Below are positions 43,692 to 55,400 of a stretch of DNA of 61,842 bases, in pieces. The stretch spans positions 16,735-78,576 of the forward strand of contig NZ_JAAVJD010000003.1 of the NCBI RefSeq assembly GCF_012033735.1, in the 5' to 3' direction. The DNA is from Streptomyces lonarensis (GTDB lineage: Bacteria; Actinomycetota; Actinomycetes; Streptomycetales; Streptomycetaceae). The notes beneath the pieces were generated by a model. The model searched no databases and was not told the DNA's origin. It was given only the letters and a program-made list of their open reading frames with translations. Numbering within the stretch: position 1 is the first letter of the stretch; each line of letters begins with the position of its first letter. A program made the position numbers and the translations under genes.

Positions 43692-44671
43692 ATGAAAGAG
43701 AGTCAGCGTCCCCTCGGGTCCGGTTTCACCGCGGTTTCCACGGCCGACGGGGTCATCGCGGGGGTCGACCTGCGTGGCAGGAACGTCGTCATCACGGGAG
43801 GCCACGCCGGGATCGGCCTCGAAGTTACCCGTGCCCTGGCCCGTTCCGGTGCGTCGCTGACCACGGTCTCGCGCGATCCCGACCGCGCCGAGCAGGCACT
43901 GGCGGGGGTCACGAAGGTGGAGGCCGACCGGCCGGACCTGCTCGACCCGGCCCTGCTCGACACCTTCGCCGCACGGTGGCTCGCGACCGGCCGTCCCCTG
44001 CACCTCCTGATCAACAACGCCGGTCTCCAGCACCCCGGGAACGGACCGTGGACGCCCGCGGGTACGAGGTGCAGTTCGCGGCCCATCACCTCGGCCACTT
44101 CCAGCTGACCACAAGGCTGCTGCCCGCCCTGCGCACCGCCGGCGGCGCACGCGTCGTCAACGTCACCTCCGGCGCCTGGCGACTCGGTGATGTCCGCTGG
44201 GACGACCCGCACTTCGCCGCCGGCTACGATCCCCTGGTGGCCTGTGCCCAGTCCAAGACGGCGAACGTGCTCTTCACCGTCGAGCTGGACCGTCGCTGCG
44301 CCGAGGACGGCGTCCGCTCCTACGCGGCCCATCCGGGCATCGTCGTCGGCACCGGCCTCAACGGCGCCGCGGGCGAGGAAGCGCTGCGGGCCATGGGGCT
44401 GATCGACGAATGGGGCCGGCCGATCATCGACCCCGACCGTGACCGGAAGACCCCGGCGCAAGGGGCTGCCACCATCGTGTTCGCGGCGGTCAGCCCCCTC
44501 CTCGCCGACATCGGCGGTGCGTACCTGAGGAACAGCGACATCTCGGAACTCGACGACGAGCCGGCGCCCTTCGATCCGGAACACCCCAACTCCGCTGTCC
44601 CCTCGCATTCCATCGATCGCGACTCCGCGCGCCGGCTGTGGAAGCTGAGCGAGGAACTGATCAAGGCGTGA
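43692..44671 (+). pseudogene. Short-chain dehydrogenase, frameshifted, catalytic Tyr lost
   Basis: A retinol-dehydrogenase-like SDR of about 326 residues when repaired. The N-terminal part has GGHAGIG (36-42) and INNAG. Just after NNAGLQHP the frame is lost, at CCCCGGG near 44034-44040. One extra C restores RERTVDARGYEVQFAAHHLGHFQLT and the rest of the fold to the stop at 44671. The active-site motif YxxSK reads CAQSK, so the catalytic Tyr is Cys (TGT, one transition from TAT). Two independent lesions argue that this is a true pseudogene. A palindrome precedes it. Confidence 0.85.
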
Positions 44672-44746
44672 CCGACCGTCGCGCCCTGGAGCTCCCCCCT
44701 GGTTCCACGGACCTGGTCGATGCGATGCCTTCCTCGGAGTTGCAGA

Positions 44747-45850
<1,104 letters not shown>

Positions 45851-45916
45851 TCATCGCCGGATTTCCGGTCGGCGGGCATGGCATGCCGGGGAGAACCGGG
45901 ACCCACGACAGCGGAA

Positions 45917-45958
45917 CGCCCCCGTCCCGGGCCCCGGAAAGGCCCGCGAGCGGGGGCG
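45917..45958. terminator. Bidirectional terminator between regulator and fkbH
   Basis: CGCCCCCG (45917-45924) pairs with CGGGGGCG (45951-45958), and inside it CGGGCC (45928-45933) pairs with GGCCCG (45941-45946), with small internal loops. It lies between the convergent response-regulator gene and fkbH and marks the end of the PKS operon. Confidence 0.75.
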
Positions 45959-45974
45959 GTCGCAGCCGGTGGTG

Positions 45975-47090
45975 TCAGGCGAGTGCGCCCTCTGCCGTGC
46001 TGGTGGCCCGGCCGAGGGTGGGGGCCGTGACACGCATGGTGGTGGGGACGGGCCTGGGGCCGGCCACCAGGTGGCGGAACTCGATGCCCGCGCGCTCGGG
46101 GTCGGTACCGGCGGTGGGCAGGCCGGTGAGGCAGTCGCACGCGTCGTCGGTGAAGCCCGCGAACCGGTAGGCGACCTCCATCATCCGGTTGCGGTCGGTG
46201 CGGCGGAAGTCGGCGGCCAGGTGAACGCCGGCCGCGGCGGCCTCGCCGATCAGCCAGTTGAGGAGGATGGACCCCGCGCCGAAGGACACCACACGGCAGG
46301 AGGTGGCCAGCAGCTTCAGGTGCCAGACGCGCTCGTGGTAGCCGAGCAGCAGCACACCGACGGCGCCGTGCGGGCCGAAGCGGTCGGTGAGGGTGATGGT
46401 GAGCACCTCGTGCTCCGGGTCGGCGAGCAGGGCGCGCAGGTCGGCGTCGGAGTAGTACACGCCGGTGGCGTTCATCTGGCTGGTGCGGAGGGTGAGTTCC
46501 TCCACCCGGGAGATGTCCGCGTCGTCGGCGGGCTTGATCTCCATGACCAGTTCGAGTGAGCGCAGGAACTCCTCGTCGGGGCCCGAGAAGCTTTCGCGTT
46601 CCGCGGTACGGCGGAAGCCCGCCTGGTACATGTCGCGGCGGCGGGTGGCGTCGACGGTGACGACGGCGGGGCTGAACTCGGGGAGGCTGGGCAGCTGGGC
46701 GGCCTGGACGGCGTCGTAGCAGCGGACCTCGGGGTGGTGGTAGGCGACCTCGGCGCGTTCGGCCGGCTGGTCGTCGATGAAGGCGATCGTCTTCATCGCG
46801 AAGTTCAACTGGTCGGCGATCTCCTTGACCGACTGGGACTTGGCGTGCCAGCCGATCTGCGGCAGCACGAAGTACTCGGCGACGCCGAGGGCGGTCAGCC
46901 GCTCCCAGGCGTGGTCGTGGTCGTTCTTGCTGGCCACCGCCTGGAGGATGCCGCGGGCGTCGAGCGCGACGATGGTGTCGCGTATCGCGTCGGGCAGCAC
47001 GACCTCGCCGTCCTCCAGCAGGGTGCCCTGCCACAGGGTGTTGTCGAGGTCCCAGACCAGGCACTTCACGAGGGTGGGTGCATCGGACAC
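45975..47090 (-). CDS. fkbH: FkbH-like HAD/acyltransferase fusion (glyceryl-ACP formation)
   Basis: A 371-residue enzyme that takes a phosphoglycerate-derived unit, removes phosphate and loads glyceryl onto the FkbJ-type ACP. The HAD motif is CLVWDLDNTLW (Asp14, Asp16), with SKND and FIDDQPAERAEV further on. The C-terminal half has an acetyltransferase-like fold (VGVLLLGYHERVWHLKLLATSCRV). GTG start with GGAGAG upstream, 60 bases after fkbI. It begins the hydroxymalonyl/methoxymalonyl-ACP route together with FkbJ, FkbK and FkbI. Such HAD proteins can also serve tetronate pathways, but the neighbours favour extender-unit supply. Confidence 0.93.
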   Translation of the reverse strand: MSDAPTLVKCLVWDLDNTLWQGTLLEDGEVVLPDAIRDTIVALDARGILQAVASKNDHDHAWERLTALGVAEYFVLPQIGWHAKSQSVKEIADQLNFAMKTIAFIDDQPAERAEVAYHHPEVRCYDAVQAAQLPSLPEFSPAVVTVDATRRRDMYQAGFRRTAERESFSGPDEEFLRSLELVMEIKPADDADISRVEELTLRTSQMNATGVYYSDADLRALLADPEHEVLTITLTDRFGPHGAVGVLLLGYHERVWHLKLLATSCRVVSFGAGSILLNWLIGEAAAAGVHLAADFRRTDRNRMMEVAYRFAGFTDDACDCLTGLPTAGTDPERAGIEFRHLVAGPRPVPTTMRVTAPTLGRATSTAEGALA

Positions 47091-47150
47091 GGATCTCTCC
47101 TTCGAGGGCTCTTTGTCGCTGCGTGGTGGAAAGGTGACGGCGAGGGTGGT

Positions 47151-48260
47151 TCAGACGGTGTCGAGGACGTGCCGCGCGAGGATGAGCTGGGAGATCTCCG
47201 TGCTGCCCTCGATCAGCTCCATCGCCTTGGCGTCCCGGTAGGCGCGGGCCACCACGTGGCCGTCCGTGAAGCCGCGGGAGGCGAGCACCTGGACGGCCGT
47301 CGCGGCGCCGCGCGTGGCGTGGGTGGCGGCGACCTGCTTGGCCAGCACGGCGGCGACGGGCGCGTCGGCGGCGCCGCGTTCCCACTGCTCGGCGGCGTGG
47401 CGGCAGACCTGGGTGGCGATCCGCTCCGAGGTGTACAGCTCGGCGAGGTGCCGGGCGACGAGCTGGTGCTCGGCGATCGGGGAGCCGCCCTGCTCACGGG
47501 TGCGGGCGTCGGCGGTGGCGGCGGCCAGGCAGCCGCGCAGGATGCCGGCGCAGCCCCAGGCGACCGACATCCGGCCGTAGGAGAGCGCGGTGGTGAAGAG
47601 CAGCGGGAGCGGCTGGCCCCCGCCGCCGAGCACGGCCCGCGCGGGGACGCGCACGTCGTCGAGGACGACGCGGCTGTGGGTGGCGGCGCGGCAGCCGAGC
47701 GGGTCCTTGACCTGCTCGATGCGGACACCGGGGGCGTCCGTGGGCACCACGGCGGCGGCGCCGCTCGGGCCGTCGCCGAACAGCCCGTAGACCACGATGA
47801 CATCGGCGTAGACGGCGCCGGTGATCCACATCTTCTCGCCCGAGACGAGCGCGTCGCCCGTGCCGTCGTCGGCCGGGCGGATGCGGGTGGCGATGCCGGC
47901 GAGATCGGAGCCGGCGCCGGGTTCGCTGAAGGCCACGCAGGCGAGCCTGCCGCTCGTGAGCTGCCCGAGGTAGTCCCGGCGTTGCTCACGGTCGCCGAAA
48001 CGGAGCACAGTGGCGGCCGCGATGCCCTGCACCGTCATGATGCTCCGCAGCGAGCTGCACAGGGCGCCCACGTGGGCGGTCAGCTCGCCGCTCGCGAAGA
48101 CGTCGGCGCCGGGCCCGCCGAAGCGGGCCGGCACCTCGGCGCACAGCACGCCCATCCCGCCCAGCTTGCGCAGGACATCCACGGGGATGAGGCCGGTGGT
48201 GTCCCAGGCCGCCGGGCCGTCACCGACGAGCGCGTCGATCGCGCCGGTGTCGATGCTCAT
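47151..48260 (-). CDS. fkbI: FkbI-like acyl-ACP dehydrogenase
   Basis: A 369-residue flavin-dependent acyl-CoA dehydrogenase-fold protein. Motifs include CVAFSEPGAGSDLAGIATRI, the substrate/FAD segment GEKMWITGAVYADV, and the C-terminal DAKAMELIEGSTEISQLILARHVL. In methoxymalonyl-ACP synthesis FkbI with FkbK oxidises glyceryl-ACP to hydroxymalonyl-ACP. The ATG overlaps the fkbJ stop (ATGA). It is the fourth gene after the PKS in the operon. Confidence 0.92.
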   Translation of the reverse strand: MSIDTGAIDALVGDGPAAWDTTGLIPVDVLRKLGGMGVLCAEVPARFGGPGADVFASGELTAHVGALCSSLRSIMTVQGIAAATVLRFGDREQRRDYLGQLTSGRLACVAFSEPGAGSDLAGIATRIRPADDGTGDALVSGEKMWITGAVYADVIVVYGLFGDGPSGAAAVVPTDAPGVRIEQVKDPLGCRAATHSRVVLDDVRVPARAVLGGGGQPLPLLFTTALSYGRMSVAWGCAGILRGCLAAATADARTREQGGSPIAEHQLVARHLAELYTSERIATQVCRHAAEQWERGAADAPVAAVLAKQVAATHATRGAATAVQVLASRGFTDGHVVARAYRDAKAMELIEGSTEISQLILARHVLDTV

Positions 48261-48541
48261 CCGGCCCGGCTGCCGTCCTCGGCCCCTTGCAGCCGCTGCA
48301 CGAGGGCGGACATGGCACGGACACTGCGGAAGTTGTCCATGGACAGCTCGGGGCCGACGATCTCGATGTCGTACTCGTCCTCCAGGTGCACCACCAGTTG
48401 CAGGGCGAACATGGAGGAGATGACGCCCGTGGAGAAGAGGTCCTGTTCGGCGGAGGGTTCGGTACCGGTCCGCTCGGTGAGGAAGGCGGTCAGCTCCTTC
48501 TCGAGGGAGTCGCTGCCCGTACCGCCTTGCGCGGCAGTCAT
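48257..48541 (-). CDS. fkbJ: FkbJ-like acyl carrier protein
   Basis: A 94-residue carrier protein. The attachment site is Ser43 in TGVISSMFALQLVVHLEDEYDIEI, the variant usual for extender-unit carriers rather than the DSL of PKS ACPs. It carries glyceryl, then hydroxymalonyl units, to an AT domain of the PKS. It overlaps fkbK upstream (ATGA) and fkbI downstream (ATGA), so the three proteins are translationally coupled. Confidence 0.92.
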   Translation of the reverse strand: MTAAQGGTGSDSLEKELTAFLTERTGTEPSAEQDLFSTGVISSMFALQLVVHLEDEYDIEIVGPELSMDNFRSVRAMSALVQRLQGAEDGSRAG

Positions 48542-49428
48542 CGTGTGTGCCTTTCCGTAGCCGAGTGGTAGTTGTAGAAGCCGCGGCCGGTCTTGCGGCC
48601 GTGGTGCCCGTCGCGGACCTTCTGGAGCATCAGCTCGCAGGGGTCGCACTCGGGGTCGCCGGTGCGTTCGTGCAGGACGCGCAGGGAGTCGACGAGGTTG
48701 TCGATGCCGATCAGGTCGGCGGTGCGCAGCGGTCCCGTGGAGTGGCCGAGGCAGCCCTCGAGCAGGCCGTCCACGGTCTCGGCCGTGGCGACGCCCTCCT
48801 GGACGAGCATCGCCGCGCGGTTGATCAGCGGGTGCAGCAGCCGGTTGATGACGAAGCCGGGCGCGTCGTTGATCACGAGCGCCTCGCGGCCGAGCGTGTC
48901 GAGCAGGGCGCGGACCGCGGCCATGGTGGCCTCGCTCGTCGCCGTGCCCCTGATCACCTCGACCATCTTGATGAGGTACGAGGGGTTCATGAAGTGCACG
49001 CCGACGAGTTCGTCGCCGCGGGCGACCCAGCCGGCCATCTCGTCGACCGGGATGCAGGAGGTGTTGGAGATCAGCAGGGTGCCGGGGGCGACCGCGGCGG
49101 AGATCTCGCCCAGCACCTTGCGCTTGACCTCGTCGATCTCCACGACCGCCTCGATGACGGTGGTGGAGCCGGCCAGGTCGGCCGTCGAGGTGGTGGTGGT
49201 GAGGGTGCCGCGGGGGCGGTCCGCCGGGAGGGCGCCCATCAACTGGGCGTGCTTGAGTTTGTGGCGGATCGTCCTGCGGGCCGAGGTCAGGATCTCCTCG
49301 TCGACGTCGACGAGCGTGACGTCCACGCCGTGGCCGAGGGCGAGGGCGGAGATGTTGGTGCCCATGACGCCGGCGCCGACGACGCCGAGGCGATGGCCCT
49401 CGGCCTGCTGCTCCTGTTGGTCAGTCAT
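48538..49428 (-). CDS. fkbK: FkbK-like 3-hydroxyacyl dehydrogenase
   Basis: A 296-residue NAD-dependent dehydrogenase of the 3-hydroxybutyryl-CoA dehydrogenase type. It has the Rossmann motif VGAGVMG (17-23), the NTSCIPVDEMAGWVARGDELVGVHFMNPSYLIKMVEVI catalytic region and the C-terminal DNLVDSLRVLHERTGD domain. It oxidises the glyceryl-ACP hydroxyl. The ATG overlaps the last bases of the PKS gene, tying extender-unit supply to PKS expression. An fkbG O-methyltransferase, needed to make methoxymalonyl-ACP, is not seen in the window. Confidence 0.92.
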   Translation of the reverse strand: MTDQQEQQAEGHRLGVVGAGVMGTNISALALGHGVDVTLVDVDEEILTSARRTIRHKLKHAQLMGALPADRPRGTLTTTTSTADLAGSTTVIEAVVEIDEVKRKVLGEISAAVAPGTLLISNTSCIPVDEMAGWVARGDELVGVHFMNPSYLIKMVEVIRGTATSEATMAAVRALLDTLGREALVINDAPGFVINRLLHPLINRAAMLVQEGVATAETVDGLLEGCLGHSTGPLRTADLIGIDNLVDSLRVLHERTGDPECDPCELMLQKVRDGHHGRKTGRGFYNYHSATERHTR

Positions 49429-52400
49429 CGTCCCTGTCCTGAGTGGCGGAGAAGTGCGTGGCAAGCCAGGATTCGACGGCCCGCGCCGTGGTTTCGGCGC
49501 GGGAGCCGATCATGGAGAAGTGGTCGCCCGGCACGGCCGCCGGGGTCACATCGCCCGAGTAGGCCCACGGGGCCCGGACGAAGTCGGCCGCTCCCACCTG
49601 ACCGTCGGCGCTGTCCGCGTGGCGGACGAGCAGGGTCGGCAGGTCGCCGGCGTGCGGCAGGTGGGCGCGCCAGTCGAAGTCATAGTAATGGGCAAAGGCT
49701 GTCAGCCAGTCATCCCCACCTATGCCGTCCACCCCGGTGCTGCCGCGGTTGTTCTCCAGCACGGCGGCCGGCAGTTCGGCGAGCAAGTCGTCGGGCACAC
49801 CGGCCATTTCGGGAGTGAACGTGTCGAGCAGCACGAGCGCCGCCGGCGGCCGGCCGCGGTCGGTGAGGCGGGCGGCGAGCGCGTGCGCGGTGAGTCCGCC
49901 CGAGGAGTAGCCGACCAGGACGAACGGCCCCGCGTCCGCGGCCGTCTCCGGCGCGGCGAGCACGGTCTCGACGTAGAGATCGAGCAGCGCGTCGGGACTC
50001 GCGGCCAGCGGCTCGCCCGGGGCGTAGCCGGGGACCGTGGCGGCGAGGATCTGCCGCCGGCCCTGGAAACCGTGGGCGAGGCGCACGAACTCCTGCGCGT
50101 CGGCGGTGGCCCCGAACGACGGCAGGCAGATCAGTGTGGGTCCCTCGGTGCCGCGGGCGAGCGGCACGAGGGGCGGGAAGCCCGCCAGTTCGGCCGGGCT
50201 GTCGAAGGAGGGACGGAAGGCGGCGAGCCCGGTGATCATCCGCATGGCGTCGGCGCCGCGCCCGCTCCGGTGGGCGCTGGTGTAGAGGGCCGTGAGGGAT
50301 TCCGAGATGGTGGCGCCCGCGTCGGGCGTGCCCGCCAGGTCGCCGCCCTCCGTCCCGGACGGGTCGGGGAGCACGAAGCGCCGGGCGGGCCGGTCCGCGC
50401 CGTCCTGCCCCGCCGCGTCGGACGCGAGCCGTTCCCGCAGGTGATCGGCCGTGTCGATCGGGGTGGGGTGGTCGAGGGTCAGCGGCCCGGTCAGGCGCAG
50501 GCCGGTGACCCGGGCGAGCCGGTTGCGCAGCTCGACGGCCGACAGGGAGTTGAAGCCCTGCTCCAGGAAGGTGGCGTCGGGCTGGACGGCCGCCGCGTCG
50601 GGGTGTCCGAGTACGGCGGCGGCGTGCTCGCGCACCACGTCGAGCAGGACCGTCGCCCGTTCGAGCGGGGACGGGGCCGCGGCGAGCCGCTTGCGGAGCG
50701 CAGCGGCCTCGGGCGACGCCCCGGGGTTCTCCTCCTCGGCCGCCGCGGCGCGGATCGCCTCGGGGAGGGTGGAGAGGAACGGGCTCGGCCGGTAGAGGGT
50801 GTAGGTCTCCAGGAAGCGGTTCCAGTCGATGTCGGCGACGACGAGGTGGTCCTCGCCGTCGTCGAGCGCCTGGGCGAGGCCCTGGATGCCGCGCTCGGGC
50901 GCCATCGGGCGCAGGCCGTAGTCGCTGAGCTCGTCCCCAGCGTCGCCCGCTCCCATGCCGCCGCCGCCCCACAGGCCCCAGGCCACGGAGGTGCCGGCGA
51001 GGCCCTCCGCGCGGCGCCGCGCCACCAGCGCGTCCAGGGCGGCGTTGGCCGCGCCGTATGCCGCGAGGATGCCGCTGCCCCAGACGGCCGCGCCGGAGGA
51101 GAACACCACGAAGGCGTCCAGGTCGAGACCGCGCTCGACCGACAGCTCGTGCAGGTGCACCGCGCCGCCGACCTTCACCGCCGACGCGGCCACCAGGTCG
51201 TCGGGTGTCAGCGTGACGATGGGCGCGCCGTGTTCCACGCCGGCCGAGTGGACGATCGCGGAGACCTCGGGGCCGGTCGCGGAGGCGTGGTCGAGCAGGG
51301 CGCCGAGCGGCGCGCGCGCCGACACGTCGCAGGACAGCACGTCCACCGCGGTCCCCGCCAGGGCGAGTTCGGCCGCGAGCACCGCCACACCCGAAGCCGC
51401 CGGACCCGAGCGGGAGGTCAGCACCACCCGCGGGACACCACGCCCCGCCAGCAGACGCGCCGTACGACCACCGATCATCCCCGTACCGCCCGTGATCAGC
51501 ACCGAGCCGCGCGGCACGAACGCCTCAGCCGACGCGGCGTCCGCCGCGCGAGGAGCGTGCTCAAGACGCCGCGCGTACGCGCCCGAGGCACGCAGCGCCA
51601 CCTGGTCCTCGCCACCGGGCCCGGCGGCGAGGACGGCGATCAGGCCGGCGCCGACGACCTCGTCGAACTCCGCCGGCACATCGACCAGACCGCCCCACTG
51701 CCGCGCCAGCTCCAGACCCGCCGTCTGGCCCAGCGCCCACACCTGGGCCTGCGCCACGCTCGGCACCTCACCCGGCAGCACCGCCACGCCACCGCGCGTC
51801 AGCGCCCACACCGGCACCTCGAACCCGCCGTCCACCACCGCCTGCACCACACCCGCCGTGGCCGCCACGCCCGCGGGCGCGCAGTCGCCGCCAGGCACCG
51901 CCGTCTCGTCGAGCCCGAGCAGCGACACCACACCGCGCAGGGGGCTTCCGTCGGCGGCGTCCGCGACGGCGGCGCCGAGTACCGCGCGGTCCGTTCCGTC
52001 CACCTCGACGATCCGCACGTCCGCGCCGCCACGGCCGCCCACCGCACGGGCCACCTCGGCCGCGAGACCGGCCTCGGCGGTGGAGGTGAGCACCAGCCAC
52101 AGCCCCGAAAGGCCGCCGCCGGAGAGGGAGCCGAGCGACTCCCAGATCACCCGGTACCGCAGGCCGGCCGCGAGGTCCGTGCCCGCGCCGGGCACCCGGT
52201 CCGGGTACTCCGGCCAGTACCTGCGGTGCTGGAACGCGTACGTCGGCAGCTCGACCGGACCGCCGGCCTCGGGCAGCACCGCCGTCCAGTCCAGCGGCAG
52301 CCCCCGCACGAACGCCTCGCCGAAGGAACGCAGCAGCCGGTCCACGCCACCGTCGTCACGCCGCAGCGTGTCGATCAGCACCGGGTCGGGCAGGTCGGCC

Positions 52401-55400
52401 CGCGGCACGAGGACCTCCTCGACCGCCGTGAGCAGCACCGGGTGGGCGGAGACCTCCAGGAAGGTGCGGTGGCCCGTCGCGGCCAGCGCCTCGACGGCCT
52501 CGCCGAAGCGGACCGTGCGCCGCACGTTCGCGTACCAGTACTCCGGGCCCAGTTCGGCGCCGTCGACCAGGCGCCCCTCCACCGTGGAGAAGAAGGGGAC
52601 CTCGCCCGTGCGCGGGGCGATGCCCGCCAGGGCGGCCGGCAGGGTCTCGGCGAGCGGCTCGCACAGCCGCGAGTGCGCCACGAACCCGGTGACGGGCACC
52701 CGCCAGCGCATCGCCCGCCGCTTGCGCAGCAGCCGCTCGAACTCCACCATCGCCTCGGGCTCCCCCGAGGCCACGGTCGCGAGCGGCGAGTTCACGGCGG
52801 CCACGGACAGGCGCCCGGCCCAGGGCTGCATCAGCTCCTCGACCTCGTCCGCCGGCAGGACCACGGAGAGCATGCCGCCCTCGACCCCGAGTCCGGTCAG
52901 CAGCCTCGCCCGCACCGCGACGACGCGCGCCGCGTCCTCGCGGGAGAGGATGCCCGCCACGGTCGCCGCGGCCACCTCGCCCTGGGAGTGGCCCACGACC
53001 ACGTCGGGACGTACGCCCGCGGCCCGCCACACGGCGGCGAGCGAGACCATAACCGCCCACAGCACGGGCTGCATCACCTCGGCCGCCTCCAGCGAGGGGG
53101 CGTCCTGCGCGCCTTCGAGCACCGCATACGCGTCCCACTCGACGTAGGGCGCCAGCGCCTCCACGCACCGGGCGAACTCCGCGGCGAAGACCGGGGACTC
53201 GTGCACCATCCGGCGCCCCATCCCGGCCCACTGCGAACCCTGGCCAGGGAAGACGAACGCCGTGCGACCCGGCCCGCCGGTCGGGATGGTGCCGACGGCA
53301 GCCGCCGCGTCGGGACGCGACCCGGCGACGGCGGCGAGGGTCTCGGCCAGCGCGGCGCGGCCTTCGCCCACCACGACCGCCCGGTGCGGGAACCGGCTGC
53401 GGCGGGTGACCAGCGCGCGGGCGACGGCGGCGGGTCCGGCCCCGTCCGTGTCGCGCGCCAGGGGCAGCACGCGGTCGGCCTGGGCGGCCAGCGCCTCAGG
53501 GCCGCGCGCGGAGATCACCCAGGCGGTGACGTCCACGTCCCGGCCGAGCAGCGGCACTCCGGCCGCCGTCTCCGGGCCGGCGGGGGCGCCCTCGTCCGCC
53601 GCGGGCTCGGCGGGGGGCTCCTCCAGGATGATGTGCGCGTTGGTGCCGCTGATCCCGAAGCTGGAGACGCCCGCGCGGCGCGGCGCGCCCTCCCTGGCGG
53701 GCCAGGGCCTGTGCTCGGTGAGCAGCCGCACCCGGCCCGAATCCCAGTCGATCTGCCGGGAGGGCTGCTCGGAGTACAGGCTGCGCGGCAGCGCCCCGTG
53801 CCGCATCGCGAGCACCATCTTGATGAGCCCGGCGACGCCGGCGGCACCCTGCGCGTGCCCGATGTTGGACTTGATCGACCCCAGCCACAGCGGCCGGTCC
53901 TCGGGGCGGTTCTGCCCGTAGGTGGCCAGCAGCGCGCTCGCCTCGATCGGGTCGCCGAGCACGGTGCCCGTGCCGTGCGCGTCGACCGCGTCGACCTGGT
54001 CGGGCGTGAGGCCGCCCGAGGCCAGGGCGGCGCGGATCACGCGCTGCTGGGCGAGGCCGCTCGGCGCGGTGAAGCCGTTGGAGGCGCCGTCCTGGTTGAT
54101 CGCGGTCCCCCGCACGACCGCGAGCACGGGGTGGCCGTGGCGGCGGGCCGCGGAGAGCCTCTCCACGGCGAGCATGCCGGCGCCCTCGCCCATGCCCATG
54201 CCGTCCGCCGAGACGGAGAACGCCTTGCTGCGCCCGTACTGGGACAGGCCCATGCCGGCGCCGAAGGCGAACGCGCTCGGGGCGGCCATCACGGTGACGC
54301 CGCCCGCGAGGGCGAGATCGCACTCGCCCGAGCGCAGCGCCTGGCAGGCCAGGTGGAGCGCGGCGAGCGAGGCGGAGCAGGCGGTGTCGATGGTGAGCGA
54401 GGGGCCTTCGAGGCCGAGGTTGTACGAGACGCGGCCGGAGAGCACCGCGCCGCCGTCGCTGACCGGGGTGCTCTCGCCCAGGTCGGCCGTGCTGCCGTCG
54501 AGCGCGTGCGTGTAGAGCTGCATCCAGCCGCCCACGAACACGCCGGTGCGGGAGCCGCGGAGGCCGATCGGGTCGATGCCGGCCCGCTCCAGCGCCTCCC
54601 AGGAGATTTCGAGCAGCAGCCGCTGCTGCGGGTCCATGGCCAGCGCCTCGTTCGGCCCGATACCGAAGAAGGCGGGGTCGAAGTCGGCGGCCTCGTGGAC
54701 ATAGCCGCCTTCGAGGCCGAACGCGGTGGTCATGTCCCAGCCGCGGTACTCGGGGTAGGGGCTGATCGCGTCGGTGCCGTCGGCGAGGAGCTGCCAGAGC
54801 CTCTCGGGCGAGGTGGCACCGCCGGGGAGGCGGCAGCCCATGCCGACGATGACGATCGGGTCGTCCTCGTCGGCGGGAGCGTGCCGCGGCGCGACGGCCG
54901 CCTCGGCCGCGGGCTCGGCGACGCCGAAGAGGTCGCCGTGCAGCTTGTCCGACAGGGCGGTGACGGACGGGTAGTCGAAGACCACGGTGGAGGGCAGGCG
55001 CAGGCCGGTGGCCTCGCCGAGCCGGTTGCGCAGGGCGACAGCCATCACCGAGTCGAAGCCCAGGTCGCGGAACGCCTGCTCGGGATCGATCTCCTCGGCG
55101 TCGCCGTAGCCGAGCGCCGCCGCGGCCTCGGCCCGGACGGCGGCGACGAGCGCGGCCTCCCGTTCGGCGGGCGGCAGCGCGGTCAGGCGGCGCACCAGCG
55201 GCGGCGCATCCGCGCCGGTCTCGGCGCTCTCCTGCTCCGCCTCGGCCGCCGCGGCGCGGATCGCCTCGGGGAGGGTGGAGAGGAACGGGCTCGGCCGGTG
55301 CAGCGTGTAGATGGGGAGGAAGCGCTCCCAGTCGATGTCGGCGACGACGAGGTGGTCCTCGCCGTCGTCGAGCGCCTGGGCGAGGCCCTGGATGCCGCGC

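Noticed and set aside
45975..47090. fkbH as a tetronate (glyceryl-ACP) gene
   Set aside because: fkbI, fkbJ and fkbK lie beside it, and no FabH-like tetronate ligase is present in this cluster; extender-unit supply fits better.
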